The notes beneath the pieces were generated by a model, which was not told the DNA's origin, made no database searches, and worked only from the letters and a program-made list of their open reading frames with translations. A program made the position numbers and the translations under genes. A DNA stretch of 64,000 nucleotides from Paraburkholderia phenazinium (GTDB lineage: Bacteria; Pseudomonadota; Gammaproteobacteria; Burkholderiales; Burkholderiaceae): contig NZ_FSRM01000001.1 in the NCBI RefSeq assembly GCF_900141745.1, positions 868,001 to 932,000 of the forward strand. The letters run 5' to 3'. This document shows, piece by piece, positions 1 through 9,869 of this stretch. Positions within the stretch are counted from its first letter, which is position 1, and each line of letters begins with the position of its first letter.

Positions 1-1
1 G

Positions 2-667
2 GCGGGCGATGGCAACCGTTTCGCCCACGCGCTGCATGGGCACGCATGGCGTCGGCCGTGGCAGGTCGGCACGGTGACGGCGAATTCGGTGGAGCTGCAC
101 TTTGAACATGAGCCTGATCCGCATGCGCAGGGTGACTGGCCGTTTCGCTATTGCGCGATGCAACGGATCGAACTGGCGGGGGATACGTTGCGCGTGACCT
201 TATCCGCGCGGAATCTGGCTGGGCAGCCGATGCCGTTTGGCATGGGGCATCACCCGTATTACCCGCGCACCGCGGAAACCCGCGTATACGCGCAGGTTCA
301 AGGGATGTGGCACGCCGACGGCGAGGTGCTGCCGACACATCTTGGCCCGCATCCGGCGGTCGACGCGATGCGCGAAGGCATGTCAGCCGGTGCGTTCGAT
401 CTCGACAACAACTTTGCCGGCTGGTCGCGCAGCGCGACGATTGCCTGGCCCGACGAGGGTCGCCGGCTGACGTTGACGGCACAAGCGCCGTTCGATCATC
501 TGGTGGTATTCGCGCCGGCTGCCGAGGCGCTGCTGTGCGTCGAACCGGTTACGAACACCACCGATTGCTTTAACGCCACCGACCCGCGTGAGCACGTGGG
601 TGGCTGCGTGTTGATGCCGGACGAGGAGATGACGGCGACGGTGAACTGGACGCCGCAGCGGGTCTAG
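2..667 (+). CDS. galM: Aldose 1-epimerase, 5' end outside window
   Basis: The reading frame is open from base 2, so the gene starts upstream of the window and about 221 C-terminal residues are visible. The family (galactose mutarotase) interconverts the alpha and beta anomers of aldoses in the cytoplasm. The early stretch reads LHGHAWRRPW, the conserved HG region of the family, and GHHPYYPR follows at about residue 80 of the visible part and resembles the substrate-binding histidine segment. The tail has the ECVEPVTN-like end typical of these beta-sandwich enzymes (here LLCVEPVTNTTD). Family members are usually 300 to 350 residues, so about a third is missing. The next gene is on the other strand. 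Confidence 0.85.
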   Translation, partial: AGDGNRFAHALHGHAWRRPWQVGTVTANSVELHFEHEPDPHAQGDWPFRYCAMQRIELAGDTLRVTLSARNLAGQPMPFGMGHHPYYPRTAETRVYAQVQGMWHADGEVLPTHLGPHPAVDAMREGMSAGAFDLDNNFAGWSRSATIAWPDEGRRLTLTAQAPFDHLVVFAPAAEALLCVEPVTNTTDCFNATDPREHVGGCVLMPDEEMTATVNWTPQRV

Positions 668-796
668 GAGGATCGGCGAGGTGGCTCGGGCACTGGCTTG
701 TACCGACGCAACTGGCCTGGTTACCGAGCTGGCTGCAGCGGTTTCGGCGCCTTCAGTGCCGCGCTCATCGTACCCGCCGTGCGGCGAGCGCCGCGC

Positions 797-1594
797 TCAT
801 TCCACCCGCAAACGCGCCATATACGGCAAATGATCGGACAGCCACGCGGTCTCCTGGGTGGGCTGGATCCATTCGACCGGTTTCATGCCTCGCACGAACA
901 TCTTGTCCAGCGCGAGCGCTGGTGAAAACGCCGGGAAGGTCCGGCCGGATTCGCCAAGCAACGTTGCCACTTCATGCATGCCATGTTCGCCGAAGAGCGG
1001 CACCGAGTCGTTGCGCCAGTCGTTGAAGTCCCCAGCCAAAACTAGCGGCCCTTCTGGCGCCTCTTTTGCAATCCAGTGCGCGATCCAGTGCATCTGCCTC
1101 AGCCGCGCCGCGCGCGTGAGCGCCAGATGCGCGCACAGCAACGTCACCGAATGACCCGCGAAAGTGGCGCGCGCCACCAGCAGGCCGCGCTTCTCAAAGC
1201 GATGTGCGGAGATGTCCCAGCGTCCGCCGAGATCGAGCGGGTGCGGCGAGAGAATTGCATTGCCATGCCGCCACGACGGCTTGAATACGTTCGGCCCGAG
1301 CGCGATCTGCAACTCCAGCGAGCGCGCGATTTCGGTAGCCTGACAATGCCAGATGTCGTCGAGCGGATCGCGCAACGGCGCGCCAAAGCCGCCCGACAAC
1401 ACCGGCGCCGGCATGCGCCGCGCCATCGCTTCCTGCAGGAAATAGGCGTCGGCGTGGGTCGACTGCACCCAGCGCTGCATCGCCTGCCAGGCCTGAAAGC
1501 CAAGCGGCGTGCGGCCCTTGTGCAGGTTCCAGCTTACTGCGATGAAATCCTTAGGCTGGGCGCTCTCGCGGATGAGTTCTTCGGGGTTTCGCAT
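797..1594 (-). CDS. Endonuclease/exonuclease/phosphatase family protein
   Basis: This belongs to the EEP (DNase I-like) superfamily, metal-dependent phosphodiesterases that act on nucleic acids or phospholipids. Visible motifs in order are SWNLHKG (metal/Asn site), a FLQEA motif carrying the catalytic glutamate, a HGNAILS segment, LAGDFND (catalytic Asp/Asn) and the C-terminal SDHLPY histidine motif. The set is complete, so the enzyme is probably active; the substrate is unknown. I chose the start MRNPEEL at 1594 because a longer frame starting at 1663 would overlap the upstream secreted-protein gene by about 40 bases. Neither start has a strong ribosome site. It lies 28 bases after that gene and may be cotranscribed with it. 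Confidence 0.75.
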   Translation of the reverse strand: MRNPEELIRESAQPKDFIAVSWNLHKGRTPLGFQAWQAMQRWVQSTHADAYFLQEAMARRMPAPVLSGGFGAPLRDPLDDIWHCQATEIARSLELQIALGPNVFKPSWRHGNAILSPHPLDLGGRWDISAHRFEKRGLLVARATFAGHSVTLLCAHLALTRAARLRQMHWIAHWIAKEAPEGPLVLAGDFNDWRNDSVPLFGEHGMHEVATLLGESGRTFPAFSPALALDKMFVRGMKPVEWIQPTQETAWLSDHLPYMARLRVE

Positions 1595-1622
1595 GCCGCG
1601 TGGTCCACGGTTTTCGTTGATA

Positions 1623-2114
1623 TCAAGGGTGATTGGCGAGGCTGGCACGGACTCGATATACAAGGGTTGGATTCTTGTCGACGATTTGCCATGTGGCCCA
1701 TTGACCGGCCGGCACCTGCAGCCCCGGATGATTGGCCGCTACCTGACGCGGCTGCGGCGGCAACTTGCAACCGGTGTCGGTTTTCGGCGCGCTGTCGTCC
1801 TCGAGCGTTTCCTGCGCGTCGATTGCGAGCGTGACCTGATTGGCATCGGCCTGGATCGGCGAGACGGTCAGCGTGCGCGACAGATCGATACTGCCGCCAG
1901 GCGCATCCTTGCAGCCGACATTGTGCTGCACCACCTGATGATGCGTGTCCGTGCGTGCCTGACCCACGGTTGTATCGGCCTCGAACGAGTCGATCTGCTG
2001 GCCGTCGCGCATCACCTGCAATTGCCAGTGCACGACCTGCTGAGCTGCAGGTTGCTGGGCCTGAGCGAGTAACGACGTGCCGCACAGTACGGCGACGAGA
2101 CTGGTTTTCCACAT
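1623..2114 (-). CDS. Periplasmic protein of unknown function
   Basis: A 163-residue protein with a clear Sec signal peptide (MWKTSLVAVLCGTSLLAQAQ, probable cleavage after AQA). The start at 2114 has a CGGAGAG ribosome site about eight bases upstream; the longer frame lacks support. The mature part is rich in polar beta-strand-like sequence and has two cysteines (VGCKD and TGCKL), which could form a disulphide in the periplasm. I do not recognise the family. It lies just upstream of the EEP nuclease gene on the same strand. Confidence 0.6.
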   Translation of the reverse strand: MWKTSLVAVLCGTSLLAQAQQPAAQQVVHWQLQVMRDGQQIDSFEADTTVGQARTDTHHQVVQHNVGCKDAPGGSIDLSRTLTVSPIQADANQVTLAIDAQETLEDDSAPKTDTGCKLPPQPRQVAANHPGLQVPAGQWATWQIVDKNPTLVYRVRASLANHP

Positions 2115-2437
2115 GTTTGACGGCTCTCCGGGGTGTGGCGTCCAGCGTGATGAGACAGGCGCCCATCTTACGCCTGATGGTCGCAACCTCTTTCTGACAC
2201 CGCTGCGCGGGCCGGGTTCAGCAATAGTCCATTTCAGATGGGGGCGGTCCCGTTCGAGCCAATGCCGGTTTCGCCGCAACCCGCCTGGCGTCTGGCTCGC
2301 GGCCCGACCGCCAGACCGGTGTTAGCAGCAGACCCGCACGGCTGCTGGCTTGCGCATGAATATTGCCTCGATACACTGGACTTGAAACGGCGCCGGGCCG
2401 GCGCCGCAGCCGCAAGACCAGTACGACGGGGTGATCT

Positions 2438-3415
2438 ATGACAACAGCAATGGTCAAACAGGAAATCGCAGTGGCGTCGTTCAGCAAGGTCTACGACCTC
2501 GATCGGGTCGAAACCGCGTTGAACGATCTTGGCGAAGGCGCGAACGATGCGCTGCGCTCCACTTACGAAAAAATGCTGAAGACCGGCAATTTACGCTTTT
2601 GCGTGAAGCCGAACCGGATGCCGTCCATCGACGATCTGGTCGAAGCGCTGCCGAACTTCAGCGAGCCGCTCGACGATGTGCGCAAACAGGTTGCGTTGTG
2701 CCTCGAAACCGAGGACCGGCTCGAACTGATGCCGATTCTGCTGCTTGGCGACCCCGGTATCGGCAAGACGCATTTTGCGAAGCAGCTCGCGCGCTTGCTG
2801 GGCACCGCGTATCACTACGTCGCGATGAGTTCGCTGACCGCGGGCTGGATTCTTTCGGGTGCATCGTCGCAATGGAAGAACGCGAAGCCCGGTAAAGTTT
2901 TCGATGCACTCGTGCATGGGAGCTACGCGAATCCGGTGATTGCCGTCGACGAAATCGACAAGGCCACGGGCGATTCGCAATACGATCCGCTCGGTGCGCT
3001 GTATGCGCTGCTGGAGCACGATACGGCGCAAACCTTTATCGACGAATTTGCCGAGATTCCGATCAACGCGGGGCACGTGATCTGGATCGCGACTGCTAAC
3101 GACGCGCGCTCGATTCCCGAGCCGATTCTCAACCGGATGAACGTCTACGAAATTCCGCCGCCGGATCTGGAAGGTGCACGCCGGATTGCCCAGTCGATCT
3201 ATAACGAAATCCGCTCTGCGCACGGCTGGGGATTGCGTTTCCCGGTCGAACTCGGTGACGCCGCGCTCGACGCACTAAAGCACGCTTCGCCGCGTGAAAT
3301 GCGCCGCGCGATTCTGAACGGCTTCGGTGCGGCGCGCATCGACGACCGTGACTGGATCGGCGCAGAAGATATCCGGCTGGATTACGGCAACCGGCGCAAA
3401 CCGATCGGCTTCTAG
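2438..3415 (+). CDS. AAA family ATPase
   Basis: A 325-residue protein with Walker A GDPGIGKT at residues 104-111, Walker B VIAVDEIDKA at about 167-176, a sensor-1 segment (WIATAND) and an arginine-finger-like region (PEPILNRMNVYEI). The layout matches the AAA module of Lon/MoxR-like proteins, but there is no protease domain after it. The roughly 100-residue N-terminal part is helical and unassigned. It is probably a free-standing ATP-driven remodelling factor; the target is unknown. A terminator follows directly (3443-3462), so it seems to be a single-gene unit. Confidence 0.75.
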   Translation: MTTAMVKQEIAVASFSKVYDLDRVETALNDLGEGANDALRSTYEKMLKTGNLRFCVKPNRMPSIDDLVEALPNFSEPLDDVRKQVALCLETEDRLELMPILLLGDPGIGKTHFAKQLARLLGTAYHYVAMSSLTAGWILSGASSQWKNAKPGKVFDALVHGSYANPVIAVDEIDKATGDSQYDPLGALYALLEHDTAQTFIDEFAEIPINAGHVIWIATANDARSIPEPILNRMNVYEIPPPDLEGARRIAQSIYNEIRSAHGWGLRFPVELGDAALDALKHASPREMRRAILNGFGAARIDDRDWIGAEDIRLDYGNRRKPIGF

Positions 3416-3442
3416 GCGGCAGGATTTGCTTGTTGCACGACG

Positions 3443-3462
3443 ACCGCCTTCGGGCGGTTTTT
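3443..3462 (+). terminator. Rho-independent terminator after the AAA ATPase gene
   Basis: Six-pair stem ACCGCC / GGCGGT with a TTCG tetraloop, followed by a T run, 28 bases after the ATPase stop codon. Confidence 0.8.
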
Positions 3463-3667
3463 CATTGCCGGAGCGTCCGGAGAATTTGCGCGATCTCCAA
3501 TCTCCATCGCGACGCCGGGCAAATCGCGATTGTTCTTCTGGGCGTAACTGTTAGTTGTTTCAATCAGAATGATTCTTTGATAGTCGGAGCCTACACTGGG
3601 TTATCCAAAATGCAGCGACGCCGCTTCATTTCCGCCCCGAACAGTCCCGACGAATCTGGAATCCATC

Positions 3668-3961
3668 ATGAAATTCGCTCCTCTTGCTGCCCTGCTGATT
3701 TCCGCTGCTGTTGCCTTGCCCGCCTTCGCAGGCGATGACATCGCGAACCCGGTTGCGAACGGTCCGAAGACGCGCGCCGAGGTCAAGGCGGAGCTGGCGC
3801 AAGCGCGCGCCGACGGTGAACTGAGCATGAACCCGAACGCGCCGGCGTATCCGCAGCAATTCGCGATGGGCGGCTATACCGTACCGCGCGCGCAGATCAA
3901 CACCGTACACGCTAGCGCTCAAAGCAGCGGCTCACTCATCGGCACTGCTGTCCAGAATTGA
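3668..3961 (+). CDS. DUF4148 domain small secreted protein
   Basis: A 97-residue protein with a Sec signal peptide (MKFAPLAALLISAAVALPAFAG, cleavage after AFA). The mature part carries KTRAEVKAELAQARADGEL, the hallmark of DUF4148, a family that is greatly expanded in Burkholderiaceae. The protein is probably periplasmic; no function is established for the family. It stands alone with its own terminator-like hairpin at 4068-4096. Confidence 0.8.
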   Translation: MKFAPLAALLISAAVALPAFAGDDIANPVANGPKTRAEVKAELAQARADGELSMNPNAPAYPQQFAMGGYTVPRAQINTVHASAQSSGSLIGTAVQN

Positions 3962-4067
3962 GGACCGGGTGAGCGAAACGATGCCCACATGATTTGACCG
4001 CATTAACCCTTGACGGCGTACACTGAAGCCGTCCGGCATACAGACTCAAGATCTGGCACCCGATCCG

Positions 4068-4100
4068 ATGCCCGCAGTCGTTGTGACTGCGGGCATTCGT
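4068..4100 (+). terminator. Strong hairpin, probable terminator after the DUF4148 gene
   Basis: A perfect 12-pair stem (ATGCCCGCAGTC / GACTGCGGGCAT) with a 5-base loop. The T tract after it is interrupted (TCGTTTCT), so termination is likely but not certain. Confidence 0.6.
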
Positions 4101-4244
4101 TTCTGTGCCGCGTCGTAGAATTTTGTCATGTGCGCAGGACGCGTTCGACAGCGAGCGGTGGGCGGCACGAGATAGCCGCGGCCGTTCTTCATCTTCATCA
4201 GGTGGACGAGGGGTCACGCGGTGCGGTAGGCCGCGTCAAGGGAC

Positions 4245-5351
4245 ATGGATCAGATCGAATGTGTAGTGATCGGGGCCGGCGTCGTGGGCCTGGCCATCGC
4301 GCGTGCTCTCGCGGCACGCGGTCGCGAAGTGATCGTGCTGGAGGGCGCCGAAGCCATCGGCGTGGGCACCAGTTCGCGCAATAGCGAAGTGATTCACGCG
4401 GGCATCTACTATCCGCGCGGTTCGGTGAAAGCGGCGCTGTGCGTGCGCGGTCGTGAAATGCTGTACGACTATTGCGAGGCGCACGGCGTGCCGCATTCGC
4501 GGTGCGGCAAGCTGCTTGTCGCAACCTCGCGCAACCAGATTCCGCAACTCGAAAGCATCATGGCGCGCGGCAAGGAAAACGGCGTGCTCGACCTGATGCG
4601 GATTGGCGGCACCGAGGCGCAAGCACTGGAACCGGCGCTCGAATGTGTCGAGGCAGTGTTCTCGCCGCGCACGGGCATTGTCGACAGTCATCAACTGATG
4701 CTGGCGATTCAGGGCGATGCCGAACGCGATGGCGCTGTGTGCGCGTTTCATGCACCGGTCGAGGCGATCGAGTCGAGCAACGGGCGTTTCGTCGTGAAAG
4801 TGGGCGGTGCCGCACCCACCACGATCAGCGCGGCGTCTGTGATCAACAGCGCGGGTCTGCAGGCCAATGCGCTCGCACGCAAGATTCGCGGACTCGACGC
4901 GCGGCATGTGCCGCCGCTGTATCTTGCACGCGGCAACTACTTCAGCATCTCGGGACGCGCGCCGTTTAGCCGCCTGATTTATCCGATGCCGAACGAGGCG
5001 GGTCTGGGTGTCCATCTGACTATCGATCTGGGCGGCCAGGCGCGCTTCGGTCCCGACGTCGAATGGGTCGATGCGATCAACTACGACGTCGATCCGCATC
5101 GAGCCGATTCCTTCTACGCAGCGATTCGTGCTTATTGGCCCGCGTTGCCCGATGGCGCATTGCAGCCGGCGTATGCAGGCATTCGCCCCAAGCTCTCCGG
5201 CCCTGGTGAACCCGCTGCGGACTTCGTGATTCAGGGGCCCGCTGCGCATGGCGTGCGCGGCCTCGTGAATCTGTTCGGGATCGAGTCACCTGGGCTGACG
5301 GCGTGTCTGGCGATTGCGCAGCGTGTCTGCGAAGTGGCAGGAGTGGCGTAG
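4245..5351 (+). CDS. FAD-dependent oxidoreductase, L-2-hydroxyglutarate dehydrogenase-like
   Basis: A 368-residue protein of the DAO/L2HGDH family. The N-terminal dinucleotide-binding motif is [13 protein letters not shown] (residues about 10-22), followed by the conserved [15 protein letters not shown] segment that marks LhgO/L2HGDH-type enzymes near the flavin. C-terminal residues include [18 protein letters not shown] and [14 protein letters not shown], which close the FAD site. Family members oxidise L-2-hydroxyglutarate or related 2-hydroxy acids to 2-oxo acids and pass electrons to the membrane quinone pool. The ribosome site AAGGGA precedes the ATG. The exact substrate cannot be read from the sequence. 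Confidence 0.85.
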   Translation: MDQIECVVIGAGVVGLAIARALAARGREVIVLEGAEAIGVGTSSRNSEVIHAGIYYPRGSVKAALCVRGREMLYDYCEAHGVPHSRCGKLLVATSRNQIPQLESIMARGKENGVLDLMRIGGTEAQALEPALECVEAVFSPRTGIVDSHQLMLAIQGDAERDGAVCAFHAPVEAIESSNGRFVVKVGGAAPTTISAASVINSAGLQANALARKIRGLDARHVPPLYLARGNYFSISGRAPFSRLIYPMPNEAGLGVHLTIDLGGQARFGPDVEWVDAINYDVDPHRADSFYAAIRAYWPALPDGALQPAYAGIRPKLSGPGEPAADFVIQGPAAHGVRGLVNLFGIESPGLTACLAIAQRVCEVAGVA

Positions 5352-5538
5352 TTATCGAGGCGGCGCTGCAGGTTGATACTGCGGATTGAGCGCCGCGCCC
5401 GGCAACGGGCCGGCGTCGAACTACGAAATCGCTTATCTCTATCATTTGGACCGTCACGCGTTGGGGCTTCATTGTTATGCTTGGGGATCGCTGTCGTTAG
5501 AACGGCGTTTAGTCCCATACAAAATGGAGTGAGTCCCC

Positions 5539-5850
5539 ATGAAGTCATCCCGTCGTACGTTCCTGATTACGAGCATTGGCGTTGCGTCGACGCTCGCGTT
5601 GTCGCGCCAGGCTTTTGCCGACGCCCCTAAAGTCACCGAAGCCGATCCCACCGCCCAGGCGCTCGGCTACAAAGCCGACGCGACTCAGGTCGACAAGGCC
5701 AAGTATGCGAAGTACGCGGCCGGCCAGGCTTGCGGCAACTGCAGCTTTTATCAGGGCAAGGCAACCGATCCGTGGGGCGCCTGCCCGATGTTCGGCGGCA
5801 AGCAGGTGTCGGCCAAAGGTTGGTGCAGTGCATACAACAAGAAAGCGTAA
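5539..5850 (+). CDS. High-potential iron-sulfur protein (HiPIP)
   Basis: A 103-residue protein with a Tat-type leader (SRRTFLITSIGVASTLALS, then AFA). The mature part has the four-cysteine pattern CGNCSFYQ...GACPMF...GWCSAY that binds one 4Fe-4S cluster. HiPIPs are small periplasmic electron carriers; the Tat leader fits export after cluster insertion. It is a single gene between the oxidoreductase and a transporter. Confidence 0.9.
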   Translation: MKSSRRTFLITSIGVASTLALSRQAFADAPKVTEADPTAQALGYKADATQVDKAKYAKYAAGQACGNCSFYQGKATDPWGACPMFGGKQVSAKGWCSAYNKKA

Positions 5851-6094
5851 GGCCCGGTAGGGTCCGTTCAGCATGCCTGTCGCGGTAAATTGCGCTGCAG
5901 CATGACGGCGCAATACTTGCAAAGATGTGCCAAGGCGTCCGCCACACCGAGTGGCCGGCGCCTTTTTGCTGCTTGAAAACCTTTACAGCCATCTTTACAC
6001 TCGCAATGCATTTCGCATGGCGGCATTGCGTCGTCTCGCCGGGCGGCTTACGTTCAACACAGCGCGCAACACTTTTCGAAGGCTGGAGATCCTG

Positions 6095-7384
6095 ATGCCG
6101 GCGTCAAAGAGCCTCAACACACGAGCAGTTGCAGCAGCGGTTATCGGCAATGCGCTCGAGTGGTACGACTTCACGGTCTTTGGCTTGATGACGGTGGTAA
6201 TCGCGGAGCTCTTCTTTCCGGCCAGCAGCGATTACTCGTCGTTGCTTCTCACCACTGCGAGTTTCGGCGTCGCATTTGTCATGCGGCCGATTGGCGGCAT
6301 CGTTCTTGGGCTTTACGCGGATCGTGCGGGACGCAAGGCGGCCTTGTCGCTGGTGATCGCGCTGATGACGTTCGGCATCCTGCTGCTGGCGATTGCGCCG
6401 CCTTATTCGGCGATCGGCATCGGCGGCCCTTTGATCATCGTGCTCGGACGTCTGCTGCAAGGCTTCTCGGCCGGCGGCGAGTTCGGCAGTTCGACTGCGC
6501 TGCTAATCGAAGCAGCGCCTTTCTCGAAGCGAGGTTTTTACGGCGGCTGGCAGATGGCAAGCCAGGCGGCCGCGCTGGCGCTGGGCGCTGTAGTCGGCGC
6601 ATCGATTACGCACGGGCTCTCGCCGGAAGCGCTCAAATCGTGGGGCTGGCGTGTGCCCTTCATACTCGGCCTCGTGATCGGGCCGGTCGGTTTTTATATT
6701 CGCCGCCACCTTGCCGATTCGGAAGCGTTTTTGCATGCCCAACAGACGGCCCGTCGCGCGACATTGCGTGAAGTTCTTTCGGGCCACGGTCGCGAAGTGG
6801 TCTGCGGACTCGGCACGGTGATCGCGCTCACGGTCACGATCTACGTACTGATCAGCTATCTGCCGACCTTCGCAGTGAAGCAACTGAAGCTGCCTTATGC
6901 GCAGTCGTTTTATGCGGTGATCGTAGGCAACCTGCTGCTGATGGTGCTTTCGCCGCTGACCGGTGCATGGTCCGATCGCATTGGCCGCAAAGGGCTATCG
7001 ATCTGGTCGCTGGTGTTGACGCTGATCCTGATCTACCCGCTGTTCTCCTGGCTCGCCGGGTCGCCGAGCGTGGCGAAACTGGTCCTCGTGCAAGCGATTC
7101 TGTCGATCACGCTGTCCGGTTACTACGGCCCATTTGGCGCCATGATTGCCGAACTGTTCCCCGCCAATGTGCGTTCGACCGGGCTCTCGCTCGCCTACAA
7201 CATTGCGGTGATGCTGTTCGGCGGCTTCGGGCAGTTGATCGTTACGTGGCTTACCCAAACCACGGGCTCGCCGCTCGCGCCAACCTACTACGTCATGGCA
7301 GGTCTCGCACTGTCGATCGTCGCGCTTGCCTATACGCCAGGCATGCGCCACGCCGATCTCGACGCGCGTCGCAAACACGCATGA
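6095..7384 (+). CDS. MFS transporter, metabolite:H+ symporter type
   Basis: A 429-residue inner-membrane protein with about 12 transmembrane segments. GNALEWYDFTVFG at the N-terminus and GRLLQGFSAGGEFGSS are signatures of the MHS subfamily (ProP, KgtP, ShiA), which imports organic acids, osmolytes or amino acid derivatives with protons. The loop 2-3 motif DRAGRKAAL is present. I chose the start at 6095 because of a GGAG site eight bases upstream and because the family begins just before the GNALEWYDF motif; a longer in-frame N-terminus from 5927 looks non-coding. The substrate is unknown. Confidence 0.85.
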   Translation: MPASKSLNTRAVAAAVIGNALEWYDFTVFGLMTVVIAELFFPASSDYSSLLLTTASFGVAFVMRPIGGIVLGLYADRAGRKAALSLVIALMTFGILLLAIAPPYSAIGIGGPLIIVLGRLLQGFSAGGEFGSSTALLIEAAPFSKRGFYGGWQMASQAAALALGAVVGASITHGLSPEALKSWGWRVPFILGLVIGPVGFYIRRHLADSEAFLHAQQTARRATLREVLSGHGREVVCGLGTVIALTVTIYVLISYLPTFAVKQLKLPYAQSFYAVIVGNLLLMVLSPLTGAWSDRIGRKGLSIWSLVLTLILIYPLFSWLAGSPSVAKLVLVQAILSITLSGYYGPFGAMIAELFPANVRSTGLSLAYNIAVMLFGGFGQLIVTWLTQTTGSPLAPTYYVMAGLALSIVALAYTPGMRHADLDARRKHA

Positions 7385-7420
7385 GCTAGCGATGCTGTGC
7401 GCAGAGAAGCTTAGATACCG

Positions 7421-8911
7421 CTAGATGCGTGCTGGCATCAAAGGCGGTCTTCTGGAGAACCAGGGACGTGCGGTTTCAAGTTGCGCGGCCAGGCGCAACA
7501 ATGTCGCTTCACCACCCTCACGCGCCGCGAATTGCACACCCACCGGCAAGCCACGGGCATTCCAGTAAAGCGGCACCGACATCGCAGGCTGTCCGCTCAG
7601 ATTGAATATCTCGGTGCAGCCGGCCCAGGCGAATGCCTTGTCGGCGGCTTCAGCGAGCATTCTTTTCAGGAGCGCCTCGATCGGCATCGTGACGACCGCA
7701 CGCATCTGCATGCGCTCGCTTGCGCTCGGTTGCATCTCACCGATCTTGATCGGCGCGGAGGCCAGCGTCGCGCACAGGATCACGTCGTAGCGCGACAGCA
7801 GATCGGTCAGCTTCGCGGTGATGCGGCGTTGTTCCTCGAGCGCGGCAGGCAATGCGCGTTCGCCGAGCTTGCGGCCGATTTGCGCCATCGCCCACGTGGC
7901 GATTTCGAACTCTTCGCGCATCGGTTTGCGACCGGTGATGCGATCTGCGTTGAGCACCATGTCGCGAGTGGTCACCGAACACAGCATCAGGAACGCATGG
8001 CGGACTGCTTCGAAATCGATACCGAGCGAGACCGGCTCCACGTGATGGCCGAGCGATGCTGCGAGTTTCGCCGCATCATCGAGCGCCGCGCGTACGTCGG
8101 CAGATAACGTGGGTGCCAGCATCGGCTCGGTCACATAGGCAATCGTCAATGGCCGGCACGGCTCGGTCACCGCACCCAGAAACGTACCGGGTGTGCCGAT
8201 GGCGCCTTGCTGCGTTTGCCCGGTCACGAGGTCGAGCAGCAGTGCGCTGTCGCGCACGCTGCGTGAGATGGCGTGATCGACGCCCAACTCGCCGGCCCCG
8301 GGCGCATGCAAACCCGGCACCAGTCCGCGCGATGGCTTAAGACCAAAGAGACCGCAGCAGGAGGCGGGAATGCGGATCGAACCGCCGCCGTCGGAAGCAT
8401 GCGCCAACGGCACGATACCGGCTGCGACTGCAGCGCCCGCTCCGCCGCTCGAGCCGCCCGGCGTGTGATCGAGACTCCACGGATTGCGGCAAGGGCCGAA
8501 CAGCTCGGGCTCGGTATAGGGCATCTGACCGAGTTCCGGCGTGTTGGTCTTGGCGAAGATGTTAAGACCTGCGGCGCGCGCCAACGCAACCACCGGCGCG
8601 TCTTCGGTGGGCACGAAGTGCCGGTAGTGGCGACTGCCCATCGACATCCGCAACCCCGCCACCGGCGCACCCAGATCCTTGATCAGATAAGGTACGCCCG
8701 CGAGCGGGCCGTCGCCGAGCGCGCTTGCATCATCGCGCGACGCGCGTTCGCGCGCGGCCTCGTAGTCCTTAAGAACGATCGCGTTGATCGCGGGGTTGGC
8801 CGCTTCGGCGCGAGCGATGGCGATGTCGAGCAACTCGCGCGCGCTGGCCGCGCGCGCGCGCACCAGCTCGGCGAGACCCATCGCGTCATGGGCGAGGTAG
8901 TCGGAGAGCAC
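7421..8911 (-). CDS. Amidase signature family enzyme
   Basis: A 496-residue amidase of the AS superfamily, which hydrolyses carboxamides to acid and ammonia. The Ser-cisSer-Lys triad is visible: the lysine in [13 protein letters not shown] and the serines in [14 protein letters not shown], followed by [24 protein letters not shown], the core signature. The length fits the family. It starts ten bases after the stop of the dienelactone hydrolase gene, so the two are almost certainly one transcript. The substrate is not predictable. Confidence 0.9.
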   Translation of the reverse strand: MLSDYLAHDAMGLAELVRARAASARELLDIAIARAEAANPAINAIVLKDYEAARERASRDDASALGDGPLAGVPYLIKDLGAPVAGLRMSMGSRHYRHFVPTEDAPVVALARAAGLNIFAKTNTPELGQMPYTEPELFGPCRNPWSLDHTPGGSSGGAGAAVAAGIVPLAHASDGGGSIRIPASCCGLFGLKPSRGLVPGLHAPGAGELGVDHAISRSVRDSALLLDLVTGQTQQGAIGTPGTFLGAVTEPCRPLTIAYVTEPMLAPTLSADVRAALDDAAKLAASLGHHVEPVSLGIDFEAVRHAFLMLCSVTTRDMVLNADRITGRKPMREEFEIATWAMAQIGRKLGERALPAALEEQRRITAKLTDLLSRYDVILCATLASAPIKIGEMQPSASERMQMRAVVTMPIEALLKRMLAEAADKAFAWAGCTEIFNLSGQPAMSVPLYWNARGLPVGVQFAAREGGEATLLRLAAQLETARPWFSRRPPLMPARI

Positions 8912-8921
8912 GCCGGGCCGC

Positions 8922-9620
8922 TTACAGACGTTCGCCGAGGAACGTCAGCGTGCGGCCGTGGGCCAGCGCCGCGGCGTGCTGGTTGTACGACGCGCGGTCG
9001 GTGCAGTTAAAGCCGTGATCGGCATTCGGATAGATGTGGAATTCCGCATCGCCACGGCCGGCGAAACGTTCCTGCACCTGGCCCACTGCTTCCAGAGGAA
9101 TGCCGTGGTCGAGCTCGCCGTAGTGGAACTGCATCGGCACCTTGATCTTCGCGGCTTCGTCGAGCAGATTCTGGATGCCGCCGCCGTAGTAGCTCACGCC
9201 CAGGTCGATCGTGTTTTGCGCGGCAGTCAGATAGGCGAGCCGGCCGCCGAAGCAATAGCCAATGGCCGCCACCTTGCCGGTCACTTCCGGCATCGCGCGC
9301 AGAGCGGCCGCCGTTGCGCTGATGTCGGCCACGGCCAGTCCCACGTCGGTCTTTTGCAGGATTTCGATCCCCTTGTCACGGTCGGCGCCGACATAGGTCA
9401 GTTCGACGCGCGGCTGGGTACGCCAGAAAATATCCGGCGCGAGTGCCACGTAGCCATCTTGCGCGTACTGTTCGGCGACCGCGCGAATATGGCTATTAAC
9501 ACCGAAGATTTCCTGAATGATGATGACGGCCGGTCCCTTGCCGCTTTTGGGCAGCGCCAGATAACCCTCGAAACTGTCGTCGCCGGCGGGAATGTCGATC
9601 CAACGGGTAGTCACGCTCAC
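8922..9620 (-). CDS. Dienelactone hydrolase family protein
   Basis: A 232-residue alpha/beta hydrolase. The nucleophile elbow GYCFGG carries the catalytic cysteine, and HIYPNADHGF carries the histidine. IIQEIFGVNSHIRAVAEQYA near the N-terminus is typical of the family, which opens dienelactones or similar esters. I chose a GTG start at 9620 because a perfect AAGGAG site lies six bases upstream; a longer ATG frame from 9659 has no site. It is first gene of a two-gene unit with the amidase, so the pair may degrade one compound, which is inference only. Confidence 0.85.
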   Translation of the reverse strand: MSVTTRWIDIPAGDDSFEGYLALPKSGKGPAVIIIQEIFGVNSHIRAVAEQYAQDGYVALAPDIFWRTQPRVELTYVGADRDKGIEILQKTDVGLAVADISATAAALRAMPEVTGKVAAIGYCFGGRLAYLTAAQNTIDLGVSYYGGGIQNLLDEAAKIKVPMQFHYGELDHGIPLEAVGQVQERFAGRGDAEFHIYPNADHGFNCTDRASYNQHAAALAHGRTLTFLGERL

Positions 9621-9869
9621 GTCACTCTCCTTCAAATTGCGGTAGGTGCAAGCGGGCAAAGCCCGCGGCGGGCGGTCAGTTTGCCACTAAAAGAAAGGCC
9701 GTGCAGAGCGGCCAGACGCGGCGCGCGCTGCCTCCTTGCCGCGCCCGGCTTTCTCGTTCGACGATGGAAACGTTCTCGATAATTCATTTTTCGGCGTTAC
9801 GGCGCTCCAGTAGAGTCGTCAGCAACAGCCCACGCGCGATGTGGGCACCCCATGCCGAAGGACGTCATC

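Noticed and set aside
4236..5249. Long minus-strand frame opposite the FAD oxidoreductase
   Set aside because: Shadow frame; the plus strand has the FAD motifs and ribosome site, and the minus frame has no recognisable domain.
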